Under the pieces are notes generated by a model. That model was not told the DNA's origin and did not search any database. It worked only from the letters and a program-made list of their open reading frames with translations. Position numbers and translations under genes: made by a program. This document shows, in pieces, positions 1-10,379 of a DNA stretch of 64,000 nucleotides. Positions within the stretch are counted from its first letter, which is position 1, and each line of letters opens with the position of its first letter. Source of the stretch: Rana temporaria (Eukaryota > Chordata > Amphibia > Anura > Ranidae); NCBI RefSeq assembly GCF_905171775.1, contig NC_053490.1, positions 31,381,563-31,445,562 of the forward strand, read 5' to 3'.

Positions 1-42
1 CTAACTTCAGCTTGCACAATCAAGCTTTGACAATAAAACTCA

Positions 43-620
43 GACCTCGTACACACGACTGAGTTTCTCTGCAAAAACCAGCAAGGAACTTGCTGGGATT
101 TTTTTTTTGCCGAGGAAACCGGTCGCGTGTACACTTTTCGACGAGGAAACTGTCGAGGATCCCGTCGAGCCAAAAAGAGAGCATGTCTTCTTTTTCCTCG
201 ACGGGAATGGAGAAACTTGCCTTGTCGAGTTCCTCAACTGCCTAACAAGGAACTCGACGAGGAAAACGATGTGTTTCGCCCGTCGAGTTCCTCGGTCGTG
301 TGTACGAGGCTTTAGGCTTGTCGAGAAACTTGACAAGCTTTCTTTGCGTACACACTGTCAAGACCAAATCTCGTCATTCTCAAACGCGGTGACGTACAAC
401 ACATAGGACGGCAGGGGAAGTTCGATTCCACTGGCACAACCCTTGGGGCTGCTTTTGCTAATCTCATGTTACTGCGTGTTAAGTAAAAGTTTGGTGAGAG
501 ACGATTTGCACTTTTCAGTTTGTTACAGCGTGGCAAATGTGCTATCTCCATTACAAACGCTACTTTTAACGAAGGTGCGCTCCCGTCTCTGTCGAGGAAA
601 ACGGTCGTGTGTACGAGGCC
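43..620 (+). mobile_element. A-family Harbinger-like MITE, long form
   Basis: This element has terminal CCTCGTACACACGAC and GTCGTGTGTACGAGG sequences and is followed by TTA. Subterminal sequence carries many TCGAG/CTCGA palindromic words. A core of about 240 bp (roughly 345-590) is absent from the short A copies but occurs in opposite orientation at about 19245-19510. Short reading frames in it are not conserved as proteins between copies. It has no coding capacity. Confidence 0.8.
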
Positions 621-625
621 TTAGA

Positions 626-690
626 CGCTGATTGGTTTCTATGCAGAGCTGCACCAGATATTGCACTCTCCAGTTTAATAAAGTCCCACA
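626..690. repeat. Fragment of a short inverted-repeat element
   Basis: The segment with GATTGGTTTCTATGCAGAGC and a following CTCCAGTTT end matches, in reverse, the elements at 10994-11153 and 4838-4968. It seems to have been interrupted by the A element on its left. Confidence 0.5.
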
Positions 691-878
691 CATGTAACTG
701 TGTAAAGGAGAATATTATTTGTCTGTCTTGGCTTTTAAGCTGACTATAGAGAGGTAGATGTCTTTATAGAGGATAATGAGTCAATGAGTTAGCAATGAGT
801 GGCTAAATTTGTGCAAATTTTCAGTTGATTCCAGTGCATTTTCCCAACATTTTGACCTAAAAGAAACGTTGATTTCAC

Positions 879-1051
879 TAATGCTGGATGCACACTATAA
901 TTTTCTGTAGATTTTTTTCCTTCAGATTTACCTAAACCATATAATATTAGGTCAAACCTTAGGAGTTTTGATTTGTATGCAATCAGGCAGGCCCTTGCAT
1001 TAGATGTTTTGGTAAATCTGACAACAAAAGTTGTATAGTGTGTATGGGGTC
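879..1051. mobile_element. Short MITE with complementary ends
   Basis: The ends GCACACTATA and TATAGTGTGTATGGGG are complementary. Inside, CAGATTTACC and GGTAAATCTG are paired. It is non-coding. It directly abuts the C-family element on the right. Confidence 0.55.
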
Positions 1052-1054
1052 TTA

Positions 1055-1473
1055 TGCCGCATAAACACACGGTCGGAATTTCCGACAACAAATGTTTGAT
1101 GTGAGCTCGTTGTCGGAAAATCCGACCGTGTGCAGGCTCCATCGGACATTTGCTGTTGGAATTTCCGACAACAAATGTTTGAGAGCTGGTTCTCAATTTT
1201 TCCGACAACAAAAGTTTTTGTCGGAAATTCCGACCGTGTGTACACAATTCAACGCACAAAAATTCGACGCATGCTCGGAATCAATTCAACGCATGCTCGG
1301 AATCATTAAATTTCATTTTTCTCGGCTCGTCGTAGTGTTGTACGTGACTACGTTCTTGACGGTCGCAATTTCCGACAATATTTGTGTGACCGTGTGTATG
1401 CAAGACAAGTTTGAGCGAACATCCGTCGGAAAAAAATCCACGGTTTTGATGTCGGAATGTTCGATCGTGTGCA
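1055..1473 (+). mobile_element. C-family Harbinger-like MITE (TTA duplication)
   Basis: The element is flanked by TTA at 1052-1054 and 1474-1476. It contains several copies of GTCGGAAATTCCGAC-type palindromes and the word GCATGCTCGGAATCA. The copy at about 61857-62266 is the same family in opposite orientation. It has no transposase; the overlapping reading frames follow the palindromes. Confidence 0.75.
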
Positions 1474-1476
1474 TTA

Positions 1477-2949
1477 GTCCTCTGTGGATGAGACATTTTA
1501 CTAGTGACATTTTTCGATAAAGCCAAATAAAGTAAATTGGAGGAGAACTTTTGCTCAATATTCCCTTAATAATTTTTGCAGAAATTTTGATGCTCAATGC
1601 TAACTGGGAGATAGAGGAGTGCAATCTCAGGTATTGGGTTCTATGACCTTCCACTTTCTTCTCTGCCTCTCAGGTGACCTGTGAAAGAGGCTAATTTTCA
1701 TTGGAAGTTTTGTTCTCTTTTTTTCCTAAGAAAAGGAAAAACCAGTGGCTGTTTGGGAAATCTATTAATCTATTACCACCATGTTTTTGTGATCTTGGAA
1801 ATGCTTTGGCTGGTTAAAACTTACAATATTTGCAGATCGTTGCCGGTAACGCTCAGTTTTGTTGCAGGACTGTGTACGGGCAATTGAATTCCTGAACTCC
1901 ACGGACCATTTATATTTGTCAAATTCCAAATATGTGTATGAACTTAAATGTATACTGTTGTTGTTCAGTTGATTTTGATAAAAATGGGACGATTTACTAA
2001 GGAAATCATTTTCAATCAAGTCTGCAGTCAAGGTACCCAATCGGGTTTAAGAGATTTCCAAAAAGAACATTCCACTGAAATGGATTTAGAACGTAAAGCT
2101 GATAGGAACTAAACTGAAAAACACTACTTTGGCAAATGTAATGTTTTTTTTTTTTATGTTGACCTAGAGTTTTTGCAAAGTTTGCACAGTTAAAGAATGT
2201 ATTCTGAGTATGCGTGCTGACAGATAAGAATAATTCATAGTTTATACTCTGCCAGGTGATTTACTAAAAGGGCAGCGTATATATTTGCTGGCTACAATTG
2301 TTTCTTTGAGTTTGGGAAAAATATGGGTTATTTTTTCAATTTCCAGTAATTTTTTATTTTATTTCCTGGGGTCAGCAAAAAAAAAAAAAAGACTCTTCTT
2401 TTGTCTTCTATCCCACAGTGTTTAAGCATTGTATGGCAGCACAGGATCAGTTGCAGAGTCTCCGTGTTTCTACAGAAATCCATCTGTGTAAAAATATGTG
2501 TCAGATTGCAGCTAACTCCTATAGTTTCAAAGTTTAGTTTACAGTGGCCATCCATGTTCTATTACTAGCTAGTGGTGAGAACTGGCCAAGCGACAATGTA
2601 GTCATTTAGGGGCTAACAGTCCGTTAATAAGGAGCACTTTATAGCCTTGTTGCTCATATTCACACAGAGATTTTCACGTCTTGTGATCTTCCGGCGTGCG
2701 CCTTTTTCAGAACATTGGCCAGGTTGTGAAATTGTGATTGTGGGAATAGGGATTATGGTGGATTGGAGGACTGTGTACACATGAAGGTCTTTCAGAGATC
2801 AGCTTGTTTAATAAATATTCCCTGTAGAATATAGATTGTCTTTTATTAGCTTGTTTGCGTGTTAGCAAAATTACTTTGGGGCCCCATTTAGAGTCAACAT
2901 TTCCAATTGGTATTCATGGAAATAATTGCTTCTCTGTATTAATTTTCAC
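1477..2949. other. AT-rich sequence without recognised gene
   Basis: I see no exon, RNA gene or bounded transposon here. The stretch is mildly AT-rich. It includes a poly-A run near 2379 and phrases such as TTTACTAAAAGGG near 2262 that recur at edges of short frog repeats. Parts could be single-copy flanking DNA. Confidence 0.4.
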
Positions 2950-4150
2950 CATTCTTTCACCAAAATAGAAAGGCACAGGGATTTTGGTGTGAATTTACAT
3001 AATTTATAAAGACTTTTTAAATCTGATTTACAAAAGAAATTAAGAATTGTGTAAAATGCAAATTGCTGTTTATTTATATATTCTACACAGGATTGGGTAT
3101 TCACAGTAACAGGAATTTTATTTCTTACACAATTGGATTATTCGCACAATTTTGTTGTGTAAAAGATTCTCAACGTCTATGGTAAATCAGCCTCAATGGT
3201 CCTGACTTTTCACTAACATTTTACAACATTCACAATTTATAAAGACTTTATAAGCATGAACTACAAGAGAAGTTGAGATTTATGAGAATTGCGTAAAGTG
3301 CAAATTGCTTTTCACTTATATAAACTACACATGATTGGGTATTCAGGGTAACAGGAATTTGTTTCTTACACAATTGGATAATTCGCACAATTTTTTTGTG
3401 TGAAAATTCTCAACTTCTTTGATAAATCAGCCTAAATGGTCCTGACTTTTCACAAAAATTCTGCAACTTCCACATATTATAAAGACTTAAGTCTGAACTA
3501 CAAGAGAAGTTGAGAATTATGAGAATTGCGGAAAGTGCAAATTGCTTTTCACTTATATAAACTACACATGATTAGGAATTCAGGGTAATAGGAATTTGTT
3601 TCTTACACAATTTTATAATTCGTACAATTTTTTGTGTGTAGATTCTCAACTTCTTTGGTAAATCAGCCTCAACGATCCTGACTTTTCACAAAAATTCTAC
3701 AACTTCCACATATTATAAAGACTTTTTAAGTATGAACTACAGGAGAAGTTGAGAATTATGAGAATTGCGTAAAGTGCAAATTGCTTTTCACTTATATAAA
3801 CTACACATGATTGGGTATTCAGGGTAACAGAAATGTGTTTCTTACACAATTGGACAATTGGCACAATTTTTTGTGTGAAGACTCTCAACTTCTTTGGTAA
3901 ATCAGCCTCGATGGCTCTGACTTTTCACCACAATTCTACAACTTCCACAATCTATAAAGACTTTGAATTAAAAGAGAAGTTGACAATCACGAGAATTGCG
4001 TAAAGTTTAAATTGCTGTTTACTTTTTTAATCTGCACATGATTGAGTATTTATAGTAATCAGAATTTGTTTCTTACATGATTGGATAATTCACCATTTTT
4101 TTTGTGTGAAGAATCTCAACTATATCTATTTCATCCTCAATGGCACTGAC
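2950..4150. repeat. Tandem satellite-like array, unit about 237 bp
   Basis: The phrase AATCAGCCTCAATGGTCCTG and its variants recur at about 3185, 3425, 3660, 3899 and 4132, giving periods of 232-240 bp and about five units. Each unit contains ACTACACATGATTGG, ACACAATTGGATAATTCG and CAAGAGAAGTTGAGA. ACACAATT and its complement within a unit give local dyad symmetry. Units differ by scattered substitutions and small deletions, so the array is not very young. Confidence 0.85.
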
Positions 4151-4837
4151 TTTTTACCAAAAATCTCCTTTCTAGTGGGTAATTTACTAAAGGAATTGAG
4201 CATGTGCCCTATGCAAAGTAAATGTTCACTTTGCTTGGAGATATTCCCTTACCTTAGTGAATGCTGTGAAAACTCACTTTGTAAAGAATACACAGTCACA
4301 AACAAGGACAATTTCGAAAAACAGGATTTTTGCTTGCACTTGATTGGAATTTAGAAGTCATTACAGATTCACCTCATTCACTAAGCTAAGCAAAAATTCC
4401 CTTGCAAAGTGAAACATGCGCTAATCCTGTAGTAGATCCACATGGTGAATACAAGCCTTATTGTAGCTGAAATCAATTATTCTCACTGTTGGGAAGTTCT
4501 TGAAGGAACCTTTCCTACATATGTGTTATTGTTTTTTTTGTGCCCTTTTTTCTTTTTTTTAAGACAATTTTTTCTAATCTCTCTACTTTTATCTGTTCTT
4601 TTTTCTATTTCATGTCAGAGTTGCAACTTAAAATCCAACAGAAGCGAAGTAGTGGGGGGGAAAAATGTAATTATCTTGCCAGTCTTTCAAAACAAAGTTC
4701 TCAAATTCTGAGAATTCAATGTATAAAGCTGGTCACAATTTTGGTAGATCCTAAATAAATGATCCCAGTGGTGAAAGAACTTTCATATTGTTAATACATA
4801 CATGACCGATTGTATGTGGAACACAGCATATTGTATA
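4151..4837. other. Unassigned AT-rich stretch
   Basis: No gene or clear element is visible. The words TTTACTAAAGGAATTGAGC and CACTTTGC resemble the conserved ends of the element at 12931-14343, so part of this is probably an old repeat. Pyrimidine runs occur near 4530-4600. Confidence 0.35.
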
Positions 4838-4968
4838 CTAAAACTGGAGTGTGCAAAATGTGGGACAGTTCTGCATAGAAACCAATCAGCTTCCAGGTTT
4901 AATTGCCGATACTTAATTAAAGATGACTGCACCAGATTCTGAGTTCACCAGTTTTGGTAAATCTACCC
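4838..4968. repeat. Short inverted-repeat element, diverged
   Basis: It carries ACTGGAGTGTGCAAAATG at the left, GCATAGAAACCAATCAGCTT inside and CACCAGTTTTGGTAAATC at the right. The better copy lies at 10994-11153. It is non-coding. Confidence 0.6.
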
Positions 4969-5115
4969 CTTTCTGTCTATAGTGCGTTCCCTTTTTCTTT
5001 GTCATATGTCTATAATATGTATTCAGAAATTGTTATGTTATCCCAAACAATGGGGGCTAAACTATAAACACAGGTTATCAAGCTGGTTGAGTTAATTAAC
5101 CATCTTTTTATTGAG

Positions 5116-6025
5116 TTTTATTATTATTATTATACAGGATTTATATAGTGCCAACAATTTACGCAGCGCTTTACAATATAAAAGGGAGACAATACAGTTA
5201 TAATACCGTATTTCCCGGTGTATAAGGCGACCCCCTAATTTTAAATTTTTTAAAGATTTTTTGCCTGTACTCACCTTATAAGACCCTTCCGAGGCTTCTG
5301 ACGTTTCATATTTCTTCCTTCTTGCTGGACGCAGAGCCATATTATTCTTCCTTCTTGCTGGAGCTGGAGCCAATCACGGCGAGTGATGTATTCTATTAAT
5401 GAATACAAAGCCTGCTTGGATTGGCAGAGGCAGTGACATCATCAGCCCACGCCTCTCTGACTCTCAAAGCCAATCCGAGCAGGCTACTGTATGTAGGTTG
5501 TTACTCCAATCCGAGCAGACTCTGTATTTATTTGAATACATCGCTCACCGGGATTGGCTAAGCGGTATATACTGTATGTAGCCAAAGCTACATACAGTAT
5601 TACCGCACATTCAGCAGGCATCTGAGCTGCTGACCCGGCCAGCTTTTTTGGCTGACCGGGTCAGCAGCTCGGATGCCTGCATTTTTGGACAAAAAATTGC
5701 CTTTTGGCCATTTTCTTTTAAGTGTAAAAGGTCATTTTATACGCCGGAAAATACGGTACAATAAAATACAAGAGGATTAAGAGGGCCCTGCTCAGAAGAG
5801 CTTACAATCTAATAGGGTGGGGCAGGTGGTACAAAAGGTTGTAACTGTGGGGAATGAGCTGATGGAAGTGGTAAAAGATTAGTTGGAGACATGATAGGCT
5901 TCCCTGAAGAGATGAGTTTTCAGGGATCGCCTAAAGGTAGCAAGAGTAGGGGATAGCCGGACAGGTTGAGGTAGCGAGTTTCAGAGGATGGGAGAGGCTC
6001 TGGAGAAATCCTGGGGATGAGCATG
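5116..6025. repeat. SINE-like interspersed repeat, interrupted
   Basis: A TTA/ATT-rich start is followed by ACAGGATTTATATAGTGCC and GCAGCGCTTTACAATATAAA. After the insertion at 5204-5758 it resumes with AGAGGATTAAGAGGGCCCTG and GAGCTTACAATCTAATAGGG. I know this phrase as a common repeat of amphibian genomes, but I cannot name the family with certainty. It has no obvious RNA polymerase III box. Confidence 0.6.
5204..5758. mobile_element. MITE with TACCGTATTTCCCGG ends
   Basis: The termini TACCGTATTTCCCGG and CCGGAAAATACGGTA are near-perfect inverted repeats, and the element splits the surrounding SINE-like repeat. About 135 bp inside (5458-5592, starting ACTCTCAAAGCCAATCC) is found again at 9911-10040 with few differences. 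It has no coding capacity. Confidence 0.7.
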
Positions 6026-6336
6026 GGAGGAGGTATAGACTACAGATATCAGGTCATTCTTTTCCTCATACCTTGTATAATAAGTACCACAGTTTAAAAC
6101 ATATCCAAAGGTATCTTTTTCTTTTGATAGCATATAATGATTTGAACATGGGTCAGAAACCTGTTCCACATTATTGTCAATTTACAAGTATTAGACAACC
6201 AGCATCCTATTGATCGATAAGGCACATAAACCTCATATCAGACTCAATTCCTGTACATTAAGACCTTAGATCAGATCCGTTTCGGAGGTCGGATTCACTG
6301 TTCGTGTCAGTGACTGGTCCTAAGAAGGGTTTAGCG

Positions 6337-6596
6337 GTCTTGTCGGCCACCATTTCTAGATGGATCCGACAGGTCGTGCTTTAGGCCTATGCCCAAAAAG
6401 GGCGGGCGCCCCGCTTCCTGGTTACGGCGCCATCGACAAGGGCGATTGGTGCCTCTTGGGCTTTCCGCCATCAAGCGTCTGTGTTACAGGTGTGTAAGGC
6501 AGCGACCTGGTCGTCAATCCACAGTTTTACAAGGTGGATGTGAGTGCATCTTCGGATGCCTCCTTTGGCCGCAAGGTTTTGCAGGCGGCTGTTTAA
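6337..6596 (+). pseudogene. DIRS-like tyrosine recombinase, C-terminal fragment, broken
   Basis: Conceptual translation gives ATISRWIRQVVL, then PSTRAIGASWAF, then VCKAATWSSIHSFTR, then in another frame FYKVDVSASSDASFGRK. This order (HSTRA-SWA, a CKAATWSS helix, then F-YKVDV) is what I expect at the C-terminal end of tyrosine recombinases of DIRS-type retrotransposons, including the second catalytic Arg region and the final Tyr. An in-frame stop lies at 6382-6384, and a frameshift lies near 6525-6540. It is therefore dead. The family assignment comes from motif memory only. Confidence 0.6.
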
Positions 6597-6814
6597 GGTT
6601 GAAGTTCCTCCGTTGAGGAACTCTGGTTTGTTTGGGGTGAAGTTTGGTTTGCTGTGTTTTCCCACCCCTCGAATTTTGACACTGCTTGGGGACCTCCCTA
6701 AGGTCAATTGCTGCTGTGTCCGTCCATGAACGGAAGAGAAAATAGGATTATTGTACTCACCGTAAAATCCATTTCTCTGAGTTCATGGACTCTTTTGAGG
6801 TCAAAGGAGAAATG

Positions 6815-6893
6815 GTAAAACAAGCGCCCAGAGGCGATTCAGTTCGCATGTGCAGCGCTATATAAGTTTTTCACTCACTCACTCACTCACTCA
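6815..6893 (-). repeat. Short repeat with TCAC microsatellite tail
   Basis: It contains GAGGCGATTCAGTTCGCATG, CGCTATATAAGTTTTTCACT and a (TCAC)n run. A related sequence in the other orientation sits at 16331-16390. A tail of simple repeat is typical of short retroposons. Confidence 0.5.
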
Positions 6894-7155
6894 CTGAGTT
6901 CATGGACGGACACAGCACCCTTCCCTCTTTTGTCTGCTTATTTACGAACTGGGGCTGCATGAGGCAGAGAGAGGGATGTACCCGGGGGACCCACACCCTG
7001 GGAGGTACTATGCTGTGAGAAGTGTTTTTAACACTTAACGTGCTGTTTTCTGCCTAGTCAATCTCCTAAAAGGAAGGATGATACCCTAAGGTCAATTGCT
7101 GCTGTGTCCGTCCATGAACTCGGAGAAATGGATTTTACGGTGAGTACAAAAATCC

Positions 7156-7659
7156 AATTTTTTCACTGGCCACACACCTGTGATGCTTTTCTTCATGGCC
7201 ACAGCAATGTTATACCCCATGTTGCCTTCAGCAGGCAGTACCATCACCAGACGCAACCCATTTAAGTGACAGGAGGCGCACCAGAACAGCCCTGCAACTG
7301 CTTGTAATGCACACGGTTGTGGCGTGGTGGTGCAAAATTTGAGGGGTTAAAACAGGCATCAAGGAGGTGACATATCACATCCTCATTGCCTGTCAAAAGA
7401 GACTATCTCTGAACTTAGCCGAAAACACTTTGAGATAAGATACAGTAGTTTACAATAAAGTGTATCTAAAGTCTAAGCATTTCCCAGCTGGGTAGGTTCA
7501 CTGTATTTGTCTGAGTGATGGGAAATAAAAGAAATTGCACCAAGGTGCAATATGTTCTACCAACGCATTGCAGTGTTTACCTTTGTTCAACTTTATTGAA
7601 ACTTAGCAAAAATAAAAAAATTTTCTTCTACTTTTTTTTTCAAGCCAAACACTTTAGCG
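7156..7659. other. Unassigned stretch
   Basis: No exon, RNA gene or bounded element is recognised. Sequence such as GGAGGTGACATATCACATCC looks like ordinary non-coding DNA or an old repeat. Confidence 0.3.
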
Positions 7660-7780
7660 CAGGGGTCGCAAACTGGCGACCCTCTAGCTGTTGCAAAACT
7701 ACAAGTTCCATGAGGCAGTGACAGTTACAAGCATGACTCCCACAGGCATCAGCTGAAGGGCCGCCAGTTTGAGACCCCTG
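7660..7780. mobile_element. hAT-type MITE
   Basis: The ends CAGGGGTCGCAAACTGG and CCAGTTTGAGACCCCTG are inverted repeats of the hAT Charlie type. The flanks CTTTAGCG (7652-7659) and CTTAAGCG (7781-7788) match at 7 of 8 bases, as an 8-bp target duplication should. The words GACCCCTGCTTAAGCG are repeated at about 7800-7816, suggesting a small local duplication of the right end. Confidence 0.75.
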
Positions 7781-8069
7781 CTTAAGCGGCCTGGGACACA
7801 GACCCCTGCTTAAGCGTTGTTTACATAGGCAGCTCCCTGTTCCGCCTCTCCTGTGCGTCACGGCCTCCGTCGAACATCTAGTTCGTCTGACCCGCAGACA
7901 CTCTCCCAAGGGGGGTTACAAGAAGCAGGGAGGAGCCAAGACAGCCGCCGAAGAACCCCAGAAGACCAGGATTGGGGCCACTCTGTGCAAAATGAGCTGC
8001 ACAGTGGAGGTAAGTATGACCTGTTTGTTATTTTTTATTTTTTTAAGTAAAGCTTTACAACCCCATTAA

Positions 8070-8489
8070 AGCGGAGTTCCACCCAAAACTGGAATTTCCG
8101 CTTCAAGCACTCCTCACCCCCCTTACATGCCACATTTGGCATGCAATTTTTTTTGGGGGGGAGGCTTCGGTAGGAGTGGGACTTCCTGTCCCACTTCCTC
8201 CTTCTGCCCAGGGACCGCCTAGGCGACTCCACCTCTCGCCTTAGGCGGCCCCTCCCTCTAGGTGATCTCCTGGGACATGTGACAGGTCCCAGGAAATCGC
8301 CTGTTCACTCATACAGCGCGACTCGCGCATGCGCAGTGCGTCACGGCCGGGTGCCCACAGTCTGAATGGAGGCGCGGCAGAGGAGGGGGGAGAGGAGCGA
8401 CGCTCCGGGCGACCGCATCGCTGGACCGTGAAGCAGGTAAGTGTCTGTTTATTAACTTTTAATAAACATAAAAAGGCTGGAACTCCGCT
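8070..8489. mobile_element. R-family MITE flanked by TTAA
   Basis: The ends AGCGGAGTTCCA and TGGAACTCCGCT are flanked by TTAA at 8066-8069 and 8490-8493. TTAA duplication fits piggyBac or Kolobok elements. Relatives are at 36740-37285, at 38739-39351 and as a partial end near 18880. It is non-coding. Confidence 0.75.
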
Positions 8490-8625
8490 TTAAGGCCCCT
8501 TTTACACTGGGGCGTTTTTCGGGCGTTATTCAAGCGTTTTTCGAGTGGTATTCGAGCATTTTTCGGGCGTTATTCAAGCGTTTTCCAGGCAAAGCCTCAT
8601 CTGCAATCCCAATGTGAAAGCCTGA

Positions 8626-9164
8626 AGCCTCGTACACACGACCGAGGAACTTGACGGGCGAAACAGTTTTCCTCGTCGAGTTCCTTGTCAGGCCCCGTAC
8701 ACACGACCAGTTTCCTCGGCAGAATTCAGCTTCCGACCGAGTTTCTGGCTGAATTCTGCCGAGAAACCCGGCCGTGTGTACACTTTCGGCCGAGGAAGCC
8801 GACGAGGAGCTCGGCGAGGAAATAGAGAACATGTTCTCTATTTCCTCGTTGTTCTATGGGAGCTCTCGCCCCGCCAAGCTCCTCGGCGGCTTCAGTGCTG
8901 AACTGGCCGAGGAACTCGATGTGTTTGGCACGTCGAGTTCCTTGGCCATGTGTACGAGGCCTCAGGCTGTTGATGAACTTGACAAGGCAAGTTTCTCCAT
9001 TCCCGTCGAGGAAATAGAGAACTTGCTCTCTTTTTGGCTCGTCGAGTTTCTCGACAGTTTCCTCGACGAAAATGTGTACACGACCGGTTTCCTCGGCATA
9101 AAAATATCTCCCAGCAAGTTTCTTGCTGGTTTTTGCCGAGAAACTCGGTCGTGTGTACAGGGCC
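8626..9164 (+). mobile_element. A-family MITE split by a younger A element
   Basis: The outer copy reads from AGCCTCGTACACACGACC to TCGGTCGTGTGTACAGGGCC. Removing 8691-8964 gives an element colinear with the copy at 9642-9910. This makes the outer element older than the inner one. Confidence 0.75.
8691..8961 (+). mobile_element. A-family MITE, short form, nested
   Basis: It is bounded by GGCCCCGTACACACGACC and GTGTACGAGGCC with TCA duplicated on both sides (8688-8690 and 8962-8964). It is nearly identical to the copy at 16502-16772, which is also flanked by TCA. Close identity points to recent spread. Confidence 0.85.
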
Positions 9165-9641
9165 TGAGTGCTTTCAGAGCCCTTTCACACAGCCATCGCC
9201 CGAAAAACGCTGGTAAAGCACCGCTAAGACCCTAACATTTTAGGGCGTTTTTGCAGTGCCTCAGTGTTAAAAAGGGCAAGGCATTTTTACAGCGCTTTCA
9301 ATTCATTTCAATAAAAAGGGGCGTTTTTGGAGCGTTTTTTTCAGCGCCCAAAAGCTGCTCCAAAGATGCTGCTTGCGGGACTTTTCTCAGCGCCCCACCA
9401 GTGCAACGCCATAGTGTGAAAGGGTAAGGCGTTTTTACGGCGCTTTCAATTCATTTCAATGAAAAGGGGCGTTTTTGGAGCGTTTTTTTCAGCGCCCAAA
9501 AGCTGCTCCAAAGATGCTGCTTGCAGGACTCAGTGTGAAAGGGTCCATTGAGATGCATGGAGAGCGTTTTATGAGCATTTTAATAGCGATATTTTTAACG
9601 CTAAAACGCTGTAAAAATGCTTCAGTGTGAATGGGGTCAAA

Positions 9642-9910
9642 GGCCTCGTACACACGACCGAGGAACTCGACGGGCGAAACACATCGTTTTCCTCGTCGAG
9701 TTCCTTGTGAAGCCTTCGAGAAACTCGACAAGCCAATTTTCTCCATTCCCGTCAGGGAAATAGAGAACATGCTCTCTTTTTGGCTCGTCGAGTTTCTCGA
9801 CAGTTTCCTCGACGAAAATGTACACACGACCGGTTTCCTCGGCAAAAAAATATCTCTCAGCAAGTTTCTTGCTGGTTTTTGCCGAGAAACTCGGTCGTGT
9901 GTACGAGGCC
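9642..9910 (+). mobile_element. A-family MITE, short form
   Basis: The ends GGCCTCGTACACACGACCG and CGGTCGTGTGTACGAGGCC are good inverted repeats. The right end is repeated at 10040-10080 beyond a copied segment. The overlapping open reading frames are by-products of CTCGAC/GTCGAG words. Confidence 0.8.
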
Positions 9911-10080
9911 TGACTCTCAAAGCCAATCCGAGCAGGCTACTGTATGTAGGTTGTTACTCCAATCCGAGCAGACTGTATTTATTTGAATACATTGCTCACC
10001 GGGATTGGCTAAGCGGTATATACTGTATGTAGCCGAAGCTTGCTGGTTTTTGCCGAGAAACTCGGTCGTGTGTACGAGGC
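9911..10080 (+). repeat. Copied MITE segment followed by a second A-element end
   Basis: Positions 9911-10040 match 5458-5592 inside the TACCGTATTT element, starting ACTCTCAAAGCCAATCCGAG. It is followed by a second A right end (TTGCTGGTTTTTGCCGAGAA to GTACGAGGC). The A element has thus gained a foreign segment and a duplicate end. Confidence 0.6.
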
Positions 10081-10379
10081 TTCAGAATCACCCTCTGACC
10101 TTACTCCAATTCTCCAACATTGAGGAACCCAACTTTCCAGGGACAACCTAGTAATACAATACAAGGACCTTTGACAATTGACTTCCATCAAAGCAAGTTT
10201 CTTTCTTGGGAATAGTGGGGTCATTGTGAATGCAAATGAAAAAAAAGAGTGAGGGTCTCGCCCTCCCAGGATTATACCGAGCGCCGTAGGATCTATTTTT
10301 ATCACTACAAACATGTCCTTCTCCCTCCAGTGTGTTGCACGCCTGGGAGGAGGGTCTGACGGGGAGTGGATCAGCTCCC

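Larger units (their letters stand above)
6218..7155 (+). mobile_element. DIRS-like retroelement 3' remnant with repeated terminal words
   Basis: Downstream of the recombinase fragment, GCTGTGTCCGTCCATGAAC occurs at about 6712 and 7096, and its complement GTTCATGGACGGACACAGC at about 6899. TGGATTTTACGGTGAGTACA occurs near 7129 and its complement near 6754. Such inverted and repeated termini fit the split inverted repeats of DIRS elements, although simple rearrangement could also produce them. A short repeat with a TCAC tail interrupts it at 6815-6893. Confidence 0.5.
8494..9640. mobile_element. GCGTTTTT-rich inverted-repeat element, host of nested A elements
   Basis: It begins CCCCTTTTACACTGGGGCG and ends near CAGTGTGAATGGGGTC, with many GCGTTTTT/AAAACGC words. 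A block of about 93 bp is directly duplicated (about 9285-9378 and 9432-9527, with CAGCGCCCAAAAGCTGCTCC in both). The A-family element at 8626-9164 lies inside it. Confidence 0.55.

Noticed and set aside
8774..9235. 153-residue plus-strand frame beginning MCTLSAEEADEELGEEIENM, recurring at 16585
   Set aside because: It repeats because the A-family MITE repeats. It starts inside the element and runs into unrelated sequence on the right.
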